Assembly: GCA_022827045.1 (NCBI GenBank)
Contig: JAJDTQ010000197.1
Span: forward strand, 1-25,406
Source of the DNA: Candidatus Binatia bacterium
GTDB lineage: Bacteria > Desulfobacterota_B > Binatia > UBA9968 > JAJDTQ01
DNA length: 25,406 bases
Direction of reading: 5' to 3'
Under the pieces are notes generated by a model that saw only the letters and a list, made by a program, of their open reading frames with translations, searched no databases and was not told where the DNA came from. The position numbers and the translations under genes were made by a program. This document shows positions 8,665 through 15,363 of the stretch, one piece after another. Position 1 is the stretch's first letter, and the number at the start of each line of letters is the position of its first letter.

Positions 8665-10965
8665 TCATAGGCCCTCCCTCAAGATCGTGACGAAAGGCCT
8701 GAGCGCCTCGCTGGCGCCGCCACGACCCACCGCGGCTATCTGCTCGATGTGTTCGCAGGCGTCAATGCGGAAGCCCAGCGCCCGTTCTTCGACACCGGGG
8801 CTGAAAGCCGGGAGACGGGTGGCGACCATGCAGTCGAGCATCCGTTCGTCGCCTCCGGATCCGTGCGCGATAAAGAGTTCGGGATGATCGAAGGGAGCCT
8901 GCTTGTTGAGCACCCTGTCATCCGTATGGGTGCGGAGAAAGGCCGCCAAGTCAGCCAGTTGGTCTTCCGTGAAGTCCAGGGGTTCGATGTTGTCGGCCAG
9001 TTCCGAGCTCACCATGTCCCCACCGCGATTGTAAAACTCCATCACCTGCTCCAGAGTCGACATCCCGCCGTTGTGCATGTAGGGGCCGGTAAGCTCGATG
9101 TTGCGCAAGGTCGGCACCTTGAAGGCCCCATCGACTGCAATGCGCAGACCCGAAAGGTCATCTCTGCCGAATTCGGGAACCAGCGCCGTGACATCGTCCG
9201 GGCAGCGTGCAATGTCAGGGCCCGGCAAGTCCGTTTCGGTCAGGACCTCCTCAAACCGGCAAGGGTCCGGCAGCAAGTTCGTGCCGCCCGCATCGTCCAC
9301 GCCGTCACTGGCGAAATCGCGGTCGGCAATCCCCTCGATGTACTGGGCGGAAAACGAGAGCGGCGGGCCGTCCGGGTGGTCGCCCGGTTCGGCACGGCGC
9401 CCGAGGCCGAAGTCGCCGTGGTGCTGAACCCCGATGTTGAAAAACCCTTCGTCCAGCAGGGCCGGCTCCAGGGTGTCGGACAGGGCCGTTGCGGCGCGGC
9501 GGACCACGCCAACGGTGTCGATTTGCGCCACCGAAGCCGAGGTGAGGGCTGCTCCGGGATGACACTCAATGCATTTACCGTCGGTCAGAAAGAGGTGCAG
9601 GCCGCGCAGTTCGGCGTCGGTCAGGGCTTCCGAGGTGCCTGTGGCGAGGACTTCCCGAACAAAGGTATCGAAGCGGCTTTGCCCTGACAGCAGGGTGCGC
9701 TCATACGCCTGGATGGCCAATCCCCAGAACAGCGAGAAGTTCGCCTCCATCATGTCGAAGCATTCCTGCCCTGCCTGATTGTCACCGCGCGGCAGCGCCG
9801 TGCGCTCGGTGCCCCGGCCGCAGGTGGTCCAGGCCGGGGCCTTCCACCACACCGGGTCAAACGTCTCCTGTATCAGTTCCCTGTAGGTCATGGTCAGCCC
9901 CAGGCCGTCGGCGTCGCGGAACATCCCCAGGACGCTGTCGCCCGGGTGTACGCGCTGGTTTTCCAGCGCCGGTCGCGGCAGCAGCTTGCGACCAATGTGG
10001 GCAAAGATGCGGTTGATCCCATTCGCCCCGCAGGACATCTCGGAGGCGCTCAAGGGCGGCGCTACTGCCTGGGAAGCGAGGCTGGAGTTTTCGACCCGTA
10101 TGGCAACGCGTATCGGTGCCGCATGCGGCCCGGCTGCTTTCCACACCCGGGCGTCGCCATCTCGTCGTCCGAAGGTATTGACGCCGTTGAAGACGTGACT
10201 AGCCCGGCCATCCCAGAAGTTGCGGTGGTTGAGGGCGGCGTTGGCCACCGTCGGTGTGTTGCGAGGGGTAACGCGGCGGACCCGCGTTTGCGGGTCCGTA
10301 AACCCGCCGACGTTGAAGAGGTTATCCCCGACCGGCTCGCAATCCACGTTATCGTCCGGATCTCCTCCGATCCGTGTCCTGCCGTCAAGTCCCAGGCTGT
10401 GAAACTCGGCGTTCAGAACCCCCTGGCTGCCCACCACGTCATCCGTGTCGAACAAAGTGGGCGAGTCGCGGTCCGTCGGATCGGCCTTGTCGTGAAACGG
10501 AAAATCGTGCTCGTTCAAGACGTAGTTTGCCCCCTCTCCCCCCTCGAAACCGCTGCGTACCGGGTCAAACACGAACAGTTGGTGTTCGACAGCAGTGTCT
10601 CCCCGGGGAAATGCCTCGTCCTTGCCGCCGGGATGGAGGGTGTTCTGGATGCGGCGGTCGGTGCCGGCGTGGAAGTGGCAACTGGCGCATGCCTGGCCGC
10701 TGTTTCCGGTGTACATCTCCCAGAAGAAGGCCTTGCCGAGTACCACCGCCGTGTCGTGATGGGTGATGAAGTCGTCAATGCCGGGAATCTCCGGCAGGTC
10801 GGAATCTGAAAGGGCAGCCAGGTCACCGGTTTCGATGGCCGTCCTTATTTCCGGGGTGATGGGGTCATGCGAGTCCTCCGTCGGCGCGCCGCCACCGTCA
10901 TCGCAGGCAGTCATGACGAAAAGGGACAGAGCACAGACGACACATCTCCATGCTGACCCGTGCAT
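8665..10965 (-). CDS. Di-haem cytochrome c peroxidase-family lipoprotein (MauG/CcpA-like), long form
   Basis: This 766-aa exported protein begins with MHGSAWRCVVCALSLFVMTAC. The lipobox VMTAC predicts attachment to a membrane facing the periplasm. An acidic linker follows. The first haem site CASCH is at residues 93-97 (YTGNSGQACASCHFHAG) and the second, CIECH, at 465-469 (FLTDGKCIECHPG). The motif VPTLRNIELTGPYMHNGGMSTLEQVMEFYNRGG is typical of this family near the C-terminus. Family members reduce hydrogen peroxide with electrons from cytochromes or catalyse oxidative modifications. Canonical enzymes have about 330-400 aa, so the roughly 370-residue spacing between haem motifs marks this as an expanded form. 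The ATG at 10965 was chosen because GGAGGGG lies just before it; an in-frame ATG at 10986 lacks such a site. It could be controlled by the nearby sigma factor, which is a guess. Confidence 0.88.
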   Translation of the reverse strand: MHGSAWRCVVCALSLFVMTACDDGGGAPTEDSHDPITPEIRTAIETGDLAALSDSDLPEIPGIDDFITHHDTAVVLGKAFFWEMYTGNSGQACASCHFHAGTDRRIQNTLHPGGKDEAFPRGDTAVEHQLFVFDPVRSGFEGGEGANYVLNEHDFPFHDKADPTDRDSPTLFDTDDVVGSQGVLNAEFHSLGLDGRTRIGGDPDDNVDCEPVGDNLFNVGGFTDPQTRVRRVTPRNTPTVANAALNHRNFWDGRASHVFNGVNTFGRRDGDARVWKAAGPHAAPIRVAIRVENSSLASQAVAPPLSASEMSCGANGINRIFAHIGRKLLPRPALENQRVHPGDSVLGMFRDADGLGLTMTYRELIQETFDPVWWKAPAWTTCGRGTERTALPRGDNQAGQECFDMMEANFSLFWGLAIQAYERTLLSGQSRFDTFVREVLATGTSEALTDAELRGLHLFLTDGKCIECHPGAALTSASVAQIDTVGVVRRAATALSDTLEPALLDEGFFNIGVQHHGDFGLGRRAEPGDHPDGPPLSFSAQYIEGIADRDFASDGVDDAGGTNLLPDPCRFEEVLTETDLPGPDIARCPDDVTALVPEFGRDDLSGLRIAVDGAFKVPTLRNIELTGPYMHNGGMSTLEQVMEFYNRGGDMVSSELADNIEPLDFTEDQLADLAAFLRTHTDDRVLNKQAPFDHPELFIAHGSGGDERMLDCMVATRLPAFSPGVEERALGFRIDACEHIEQIAAVGRGGASEALRPFVTILREGL

Positions 10966-11311
10966 CAGGCACCCCTCCGCATTCATGGGCCGGAATAGAC
11001 CGGAGTGTCTTGCAGTACCCTCTTTGAAGTATACGCTTGGTTTGGGGGCTCCCCGCCATTTGCCAGACTGTTTTCGCGGTCGGAGTGCTCGCCGACAAGG
11101 TGGATATGGTTTCCCCCTCCACTTCTCACGAGATCGGCCATCCGCTGCTGTGTAGCACGTCGTCGCCGCGCCGTCCTTGCCGCCGAAATTCGCCCATCTC
11201 CGTGTCGGATGGGTCGGGCCCCGGAGCGCCGGGGAGGTGATGCGGGACTGTGAAGGGGGATTCTGCTACCCCGGAGGAACCGCAACGCCCACCCCGACGC
11301 CCCACCCCATT
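10966..11311. other. Intergenic stretch between peroxidase and sigma-factor partner
   Basis: About 346 bases without a supported gene. All frames encode Arg/Pro-rich sequence without ribosome binding sites or recognisable domains. It presumably holds the promoter of the di-haem peroxidase gene. I could not identify a confident -35/-10 pair by eye. Confidence 0.4.
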
Positions 11312-11539
11312 CTACAGCAAGCAGCGCCGTTGCGATAGCGGCGTCGGCAGTGGGGTCGCCAAGACGTCGCGAAAATCAGCCGGCAGGGGCGCCTTGCCCC
11401 AAAGCGCCTCCAAACCCCGGATCACGTCGCGGGTTGCCTCCTCTGCCTCGCCGTCCGCGAATCGCTCCGACGCTTCGCAATCTTCCTCAAAATCAATCTG
11501 GACGCCTTCCAAGTCCTGGACTGCATGACGTTCTTTCAC
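11312..11539 (-). CDS. Small acidic protein coupled to the sigma factor, unknown function
   Basis: This 75-aa frame starts with GTG inside the stop of the sigma-factor gene (GTGA overlap, four bases), a classic arrangement for translational coupling. The product is strongly acidic in its first half (DLEGVQIDFEEDCEASERF, then DGEAEEATRDVIRG) and ends with a short Pro/Leu-rich tail. There is no zinc-binding anti-sigma motif (HxxxCxxC), no membrane segment and no signal peptide, so it is not a standard anti-sigma factor. It could be a small cytosolic modulator of the sigma factor or the truncated N-terminus of a once longer effector; I recognise no family. It is supported mainly by the overlap and by sharing strand and operon. 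Confidence 0.5.
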   Translation of the reverse strand: MKERHAVQDLEGVQIDFEEDCEASERFADGEAEEATRDVIRGLEALWGKAPLPADFRDVLATPLPTPLSQRRCLL

Positions 11540-12159
11540 GATGCCCTCCGCTGCCTCTGCAGCTCTTCGTTGACACGATTGAGAATCGCTCTGACCCGCC
11601 GCCGGGCCGTTGCCTCGCTGACCCCGAGAGCAACACCGATGTCGGCAAAACCGAGTTCAAGATGGAAGCGCATGCGCAGCAGCGTCACCTCATCCGGGTC
11701 GCACCCCTCAAGAACCCGGGGAAGCCGTGCCAGCATGTCCCGGTGCCTTTGCTCTTCGTCCCTGGAAATGACGGTCTCTTCCGGTGTCTCCGCCGGCGCA
11801 CAATGCACGCTTTCGGCGATGGGCCGCTGCTTCTCTTCCAGGATCAATTTCCTGCGCCCCGTATTGCGGCCGTTTTGCAGCACCTTGTTGTCGCGGACGC
11901 CGTACAGCCACCCGTCCACGACTTCCGGGTGTTCAAGTTCGGGCATCTTCTGCCACAACAACTGGAATATCTCCTGCACCACGTCCTTTCCGGCATCGCC
12001 GAACCGCCAGGTGCATTGCGCAAGCAGTTTCCCTCCATGCCGGTCATACAACCTTTGTCCGGCTTCAAGGAATTTGTCGCGTGCGCCTTCGTCGTCACCC
12101 TGACTCAGAAGCCTCTGTCCTTCCCTGATCAGGGCCGGCACGTCCGCTGCGTCGTTCAC
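11536..12159 (-). CDS. ECF-type sigma-70 family RNA polymerase sigma factor
   Basis: This 207-aa protein has the two-domain layout of extracytoplasmic-function sigma factors. Region 2 spans about residues 35-105 (LYDRHGGKLLAQC..., DVVQEIFQLLWQ, DGWLYGVRDNKVLQNGR). A charged linker of about 40 residues follows. Region 4 has a helix-turn-helix around residues 160-200 (LRMRFHLELGFADIG, then ALGVSEATARRRVRAIL). An N-terminal helical extension of about 30 residues (IREGQRLLSQGDDEGARDKF) looks TPR-like. The GTG start at 12159 follows AGGTGG. A 75-codon frame overlaps its stop. No anti-sigma factor with a transmembrane anchor is adjacent, so the way activity is controlled is unclear. Target promoters are not identified; the peroxidase gene downstream on the same strand is a candidate. 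Confidence 0.87.
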   Translation of the reverse strand: MNDAADVPALIREGQRLLSQGDDEGARDKFLEAGQRLYDRHGGKLLAQCTWRFGDAGKDVVQEIFQLLWQKMPELEHPEVVDGWLYGVRDNKVLQNGRNTGRRKLILEEKQRPIAESVHCAPAETPEETVISRDEEQRHRDMLARLPRVLEGCDPDEVTLLRMRFHLELGFADIGVALGVSEATARRRVRAILNRVNEELQRQRRAS

Positions 12160-12264
12160 CTCACCACCTGAATCAAGAATTAATTCCCCAAGTATGTGGA
12201 AGCGTCACAAAAAAATGCTGACAAGCGGGGCAACGCCTTGTTTCTCAAGGCAATCATTCCCTGA

Positions 12265-12306
12265 TACATGCCGGGTTTGGAAGGATAAGCAAAATTACGG
12301 CATGTA
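12265..12306. promoter_or_regulatory. Inverted repeat in the divergent intergenic region
   Basis: Two perfect 9-base arms, TACATGCCG (12265-12273) and CGGCATGTA (12298-12306), are separated by 24 bases. They lie between the minus-strand sigma-factor gene and the plus-strand small membrane protein gene. The spacing suits a dimeric regulator binding two half-sites or a stem-loop in a leader transcript. Either could control one or both divergent genes. No T-run follows, so an intrinsic terminator is unlikely. Confidence 0.4.
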
Positions 12307-12395
12307 ATAGATGAGAAAGCGGAAGATGCCTGCGAGGAGACACGGTGTTCCTCCAATGGCAATGGGCGTCACGTACAAATGGAAGGAGGCAGCCC

Positions 12396-12542
12396 ATGGT
12401 CGAGGTTGCAGCATTGGCATTCATTGTGTCCGTGGCATTCGTCATGATCGCCAAGACGGTGCCAGATCATGACCCCAAAGGATGGAAGCGAATTCGCGAC
12501 GCCAACCGCGTCTATTTCATGCGAAATGGCCATCACGGATGA
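12396..12542 (+). CDS. Small single-pass membrane protein, 48 aa, unknown function
   Basis: A near-perfect ribosome binding site (GGAAGGAGG) sits six bases before the ATG. The product starts with a hydrophobic helix (VEVAALAFIVSVAFVMIA, residues 2-19). It continues with a short polar tail rich in Lys, Arg and Asp (DHDPKGWKRIRDANRVYF) and ends GHHG. This is the pattern of a small inner-membrane protein with the tail in the cytoplasm. No family was recognised. It is divergent from the sigma-factor gene, with a 236-base shared intergenic region that contains an inverted repeat. Its stop overlaps an ATG (ATGA) of a seven-codon frame that ends within another AAGGAGG-like sequence. An in-frame upstream start at 12345 lacks a ribosome binding site and was rejected. 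Confidence 0.6.
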   Translation: MVEVAALAFIVSVAFVMIAKTVPDHDPKGWKRIRDANRVYFMRNGHHG

Positions 12543-12697
12543 GTCGTTCAAAAGGAGGTTAGAGGCGCCGATTGTCGTGCTCTTGGGCGCGTTCGTCTCC
12601 GGGGACAGAATTCGCATTCTACGCTCCCCGAGACGGCAATACCACCGCGAAGAAGGCAATCGGACGAAAGGTATCCAGGTGCCCGGAGACTATGCGG

Positions 12698-13069
12698 TCA
12701 CACGCCTCTCCGATTTGGCCTTCTTCTCCTCCATTGCTCACTCTCGCCGCCTAGCCGGCGAAGCAGCCGATCATTGTAGTCCTGCACAAAACCGGGGATG
12801 CGAAACACATCCACCAACACCCAAATGGCCAGTACCAGCAATGCCGCGCCGGTCACGACCAGCATCTCATCCGTGAGGCGCAGCAAGTACCGGGAAAAGA
12901 ACGTCACAACAGCAAGGCACACCAGGAACAGCATGCCAAAGCCCGAAACCTTCATCCGCAGGTAGAACCGGTGCGCCCCTATGACACCCAACAGAAGCCA
13001 CAACAGGTACGCCGTCACACGCGACTTCCTCTGCGCTTCGAACGCCACCCAGCGCTGATTTTCGATCAT
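12698..13069 (-). CDS. TM2-domain membrane protein
   Basis: This 123-aa protein opens with a short polar segment, then AYLLWLLLGVIGAHRFYLRM. Its first helix followed by the G-x-HRFYL loop is the signature of TM2 domains. Further hydrophobic segments are GMLFLVCLAVVTFF and EMLVVTGAALLVLAIWVLVD. The second TM2 motif (WVLVDVFRIPGFV) follows, and the tail is Arg-rich. It probably spans the inner membrane three times. TM2 proteins often have accessory roles that are poorly defined. The ATG at 13069 is preferred over an upstream TTG because GGAAG lies eight bases before it. It is separated by about 160 bases from the zinc-ribbon gene upstream, so it may have its own promoter. Confidence 0.82.
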   Translation of the reverse strand: MIENQRWVAFEAQRKSRVTAYLLWLLLGVIGAHRFYLRMKVSGFGMLFLVCLAVVTFFSRYLLRLTDEMLVVTGAALLVLAIWVLVDVFRIPGFVQDYNDRLLRRLGGESEQWRRRRPNRRGV

Positions 13070-13230
13070 TCCTGAAACTTCCAAAAGGACGGCGGCGTCC
13101 TCGTCACATCCCCGGACATACTCCCAGCAAGACAGAAGGGGTGGTCAGGCGCGGGTACTGTCCATTCTCCAGCCTGACTCGTCTTCAGGCACCTCGTTTC
13201 GTGCCGAAGGCAGCCCTGCGCAAAGCCACA

Positions 13231-13410
13231 TCAACCTGACGTTGGCAACTGCGCGTCAAAGCACGCTGTGCAAGTCAGCCAGACACCGGATTCCATGCAC
13301 GCCTCGCAGGTCCGCACGCCGGTGCCGCAATCGGAACACCCGGCGGCAGTCTCCTCAATGACAACTGTGCCGCAGCCTACGCATGTCCATGCCTCGCTTT
13401 GGTCCATCAT
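13231..13410 (-). CDS. Small double zinc-ribbon protein
   Basis: This 59-aa protein has eight cysteines in four CxxC pairs: Cys10/13, 25/28, 35/38 and 47/50. The spacing fits two consecutive zinc ribbons or one binuclear treble-clef module. Glycines after the knuckles (CVGCG, CSDCG) strengthen the zinc-binding reading. There are no other recognisable domains, so it may act by binding nucleic acid or a protein partner. It begins 21 bases after the stop of the PPOX-class flavoprotein gene on the same strand, suggesting a two-gene unit. The ribosome binding site is weak (GTGGAAC); a GTG four codons upstream is an alternative start. Confidence 0.55.
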   Translation of the reverse strand: MMDQSEAWTCVGCGTVVIEETAAGCSDCGTGVRTCEACMESGVWLTCTACFDAQLPTSG

Positions 13411-13431
13411 GCCGAGTTCCACTTGGTGCAG

Positions 13432-14046
13432 TCAGTAGAGGCGTGTGCGGTTGGCTTCGTCTTCCGCCTGGTCGATAGCTTGGGCGCTCGCTCCGGCAAT
13501 CTGGTCTGCAAGTACCTGTCCGTAAGTCGGAAAACTGGAACGCTCGATCTGCGCCGCCGGTTCCCAAAGCCGGGAACGGATCAGCGACCGGCCACAGTGC
13601 AAGAACACTTCCTCCACCGTAACCCGAAGAGCGGAAACTGGCGGCTTGCCGCGCACCGAAAGCGGTTCGAGCAGCACCGGATCCGTCACGATCTCCGCCG
13701 TACCCTTGACACGCAGGGTTTCGTTCATCCCCGGCACGAAAAACAGCAGGCCGACGTGCGGACACTCGGCAATGTTCTTCAGAGAGTCGATCTGGTTGTT
13801 GCCCGGACGGTCAGGAATCAGCAGCGTCCGTTCATCTGCCACGACAACGAATCCCGGCGGGTCACCCCGCGGCGAAGCATCAACCCGACCCTGTGCCGAA
13901 GTCGTGCTGAGCACCACGAATGGCGATAGGGCGATGAAGTTGCGGCAGTGCACGTCCAGGTGATCGAGCACCTTCAGCGCCGCCCGTTCGTTGGGTTCAC
14001 GGTAGATGGTGCGTAACTTGGCGGTGTTGCTTGTCTCATCGTTCAT
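13432..14046 (-). CDS. PPOX-class FMN-binding flavoprotein, MSMEG_1061-like family
   Basis: This 204-aa protein has the split-barrel pattern of pyridoxamine 5'-phosphate oxidase-related flavoproteins: FIALSPFVVLSTTSAQGRVDASPRGD, followed by LLIPDRPGNNQIDSLKN and VGLLFFVPG. The DASPRGDPPGF and IPDRPGNN segments are characteristic of the group annotated as MSMEG_1061-family FMN-dependent proteins. These use FMN or F420-type cofactors in redox reactions whose substrates are mostly unknown. The C-terminal third (EVFLHCGRSLIRSRLW) carries the conserved C-terminal motif. The ATG at 14046 is preceded by GGAGAG. A zinc-ribbon gene follows 21 bases after its stop. Its promoter region borders the decayed ISAs1 element, so insertion may have altered its regulation (inference). 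Confidence 0.85.
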   Translation of the reverse strand: MNDETSNTAKLRTIYREPNERAALKVLDHLDVHCRNFIALSPFVVLSTTSAQGRVDASPRGDPPGFVVVADERTLLIPDRPGNNQIDSLKNIAECPHVGLLFFVPGMNETLRVKGTAEIVTDPVLLEPLSVRGKPPVSALRVTVEEVFLHCGRSLIRSRLWEPAAQIERSSFPTYGQVLADQIAGASAQAIDQAEDEANRTRLY

Positions 14047-14200
14047 TAGGAAGCTCTCCGGCACGCGTTCATGACACTTTGGCACTTCGTTACCTTAGTC
14101 CAGACACGCCACGATGTCCAGGTACGCCAGACGGCAAAACCCTGCGGCGCTTTTTTGACCACGCTGCCAACAAGGGCGCCATTCCCTGCCTGCTTGGGCT

Positions 14201-14228
14201 GTTGGACCTGAGCTTGTCGAAGGTTGGA
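14201..14228. repeat. Short palindrome-like insertion flanked by 6-base direct repeats
   Basis: Inside the ISAs1 remnant the sequence CCTGAGCTTGTCGAAG (14207-14222) sits between two copies of GTTGGA (14201-14206 and 14223-14228). Removing one repeat copy plus the insert (22 bases) restores a frame reading [13 protein letters not shown], as expected for the transposase. The core looks like a short imperfect palindrome that I recall as dispersed in many proteobacterial genomes. Confidence 0.6.
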
Positions 14229-14438
14229 CGGGGCGACGGTGACCATTGATGCTATGGGATGCCAAAAGGAGACCGCCCGCACCATCGTCGAGCAAGGGGC
14301 TGATTATGTCCTGCCTCTCAAGGAAAACTGACTTCGATGGGCTCTGTGATGTCGCGCGTTTTGCGCATGCGATGCGGCAGCATTGGGGCCTTGACGTGAG
14401 CTTTTCGTGAAGACGACTGTCGGATTCGCCAGAGCCTG

Positions 14439-14457
14439 CCCCCGGCTTGATCGGGGG
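14439..14457. repeat. Short GC-rich palindrome within the ISAs1 remnant
   Basis: CCCCCG (14439-14444) and CGGGGG (14452-14457) form a 6-base stem with a 7-base loop. The palindrome interrupts the transposase between the RIRQS region and the SVLRHVALNL region. It resembles a class of small dispersed palindromes and is likely a second independent insertion. Confidence 0.5.
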
Positions 14458-14705
14458 GTGCCGGGGCGCAAACGATGTCGGTGTTACGCCACGTGGCGCT
14501 GAACCTGGTTCGTCGGGAATCACGTCGCAAGCGTGGCGTCAAGGCACGACGCAAGTGGGCTGGGTGGGACCGGGGCTATCTGTTGCAGGTCTTGACCGGA
14601 TGCCGCCATATGCGCTTACCCTGGGATCGATCAGAGGCTGCTCGCCCCATCAGCGCCCTGATGATGGCGAGGTCGGTTTCGATGGCCCCGAGGCGCTTAT
14701 CGATG

Positions 14706-14836
14706 TCACCTTGGCCCCTTGTCCACGTAAACGCGGCCCGGTTCAACCCCGAATTCGGCGAGGCGCCAGTCTCTGCGCCGTTCAGGTCCTGTCCGTCCAT
14801 GGAGCAGCGGGCGTAGCCGATGAGGACAGGTTTCAC
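14706..14836 (-). pseudogene. Serine recombinase (resolvase/invertase) N-terminal remnant
   Basis: The frame from 14836 opens with LIGYARCSMDGQDLN, matching the N-terminus of small serine resolvases (IGYARVSTDGQDL, with catalytic Ser in place). A frameshift follows. Another frame then continues with RLAEFGVEPGRVYVDKG, again as expected for a resolvase, and stops at 14706. The first frame instead runs into a helical stretch (DKRLGAIETDLAIIRALMG) of unrelated type, so two fragments appear joined. It is not functional. It belongs with the adjacent ISAs1 debris. Confidence 0.7.
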
Positions 14837-14877
14837 GGGTTGAGGCGCCGGGGTTGTACTGTCGCGGGTGCAGGACG

Positions 14878-15330
14878 TCAGAGGCGTATGACATCGAACT
14901 GACAAGACACGCTCCCTCCCGCCTCCGGAAAGGTAAAGGTGTGGTCAACGGTCAGCCGGTCGGCCGACTCGATAACACCTTCTCCCTCGATGAGCAGATC
15001 GTCCTGCGATAGTGCGTATTCCAGGCGGTCGCCCGTTACCGTGCCGGAAAATGGCGCCTCGGCCTCGGTATCGAAGATCTCCAGCATGTCGCCGGTCTGA
15101 ACGACCCGCACATCGCCTTCGATCTGGCGTTCCCACGTCGCCGGGTCTTCGAGATGCCTCAGAACTTCCGTCGGCAGGTCCGACATGCACTGGGCGTTGA
15201 CCGCCTCCCACGTGCCGGTCAGGTCGTAACCAGTATCGGCGCGGCTGGCGCGGTGGCTGTCATTGTCGCTACAGCCCAGGCATACCACCGCCATCAGCAA
15301 CACGGTCAGTTTCGCTCCATTGCCGATCAT
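14878..15330 (-). CDS. Small secreted lipoprotein, unknown function
   Basis: This 150-aa protein has a type II signal peptide (GAKLTVLLMAVVCLGC) whose lipobox CLGC places the lipidated Cys at residue 20. A linker (SDNDSHRASRADTGYDL) follows. A compact domain rich in beta-strands starts at TGTWEAVNAQC and ends SCQFDVIRL, with two further cysteines that could form a disulfide. The alternating pattern (GDMLEIFDTEAEAPFSGTV, DRLEYALSQDDLLIEG) resembles small lipocalin-like beta-barrels, but no family was firmly recognised. AGAGGAG precedes the ATG at 15330. The gene lies 33 bases after the giant autotransporter on the same strand, so the two are likely co-transcribed. It may assist the biogenesis or anchoring of that protein (inference). 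Confidence 0.75.
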   Translation of the reverse strand: MIGNGAKLTVLLMAVVCLGCSDNDSHRASRADTGYDLTGTWEAVNAQCMSDLPTEVLRHLEDPATWERQIEGDVRVVQTGDMLEIFDTEAEAPFSGTVTGDRLEYALSQDDLLIEGEGVIESADRLTVDHTFTFPEAGGSVSCQFDVIRL

Positions 15331-15363
15331 CGTGAGGTTCTCCTCTGGTGTGTCTGCACTCCC

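Larger units (their letters stand above)
14130..14600 (+). pseudogene. Decayed ISAs1-family transposase
   Basis: Three separated pieces match the order of an ISAs1-type DDE transposase (H-repeat associated). The first, DGKTLRRFFDHAANKGAI at 14130-14183, contains the first catalytic Asp region. The second, [20 protein letters not shown] then [10 protein letters not shown] (14239-14328), contains the second Asp and ends in a stop. The third is the C-terminal SVLRHVALNLVRRE to WDRGYLLQVLTG (about 14478-14600). A remnant RQHWG...LDVSF at about 14370-14409 matches the HW-IENSLHWVLDV region with a deletion and a frameshift. The N-terminal third is missing. The copy cannot produce transposase. It lies between the PPOX gene and a broken resolvase. 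No terminal inverted repeats were found. Confidence 0.85.

Noticed and set aside
8749..10809. Long plus-strand open frames (312 and 287 codons)
   Set aside because: They are antisense to the di-haem peroxidase, whose haem motifs and lipobox identify the true strand.
12469..12876. Plus-strand frames after the 48-aa peptide, preceded by AAGGAGG
   Set aside because: The spacing from AAGGAGG to the nearest GTG or TTG is too long and the frames run into the antisense of the TM2 gene. Kept only as a remark on the mini-frame.
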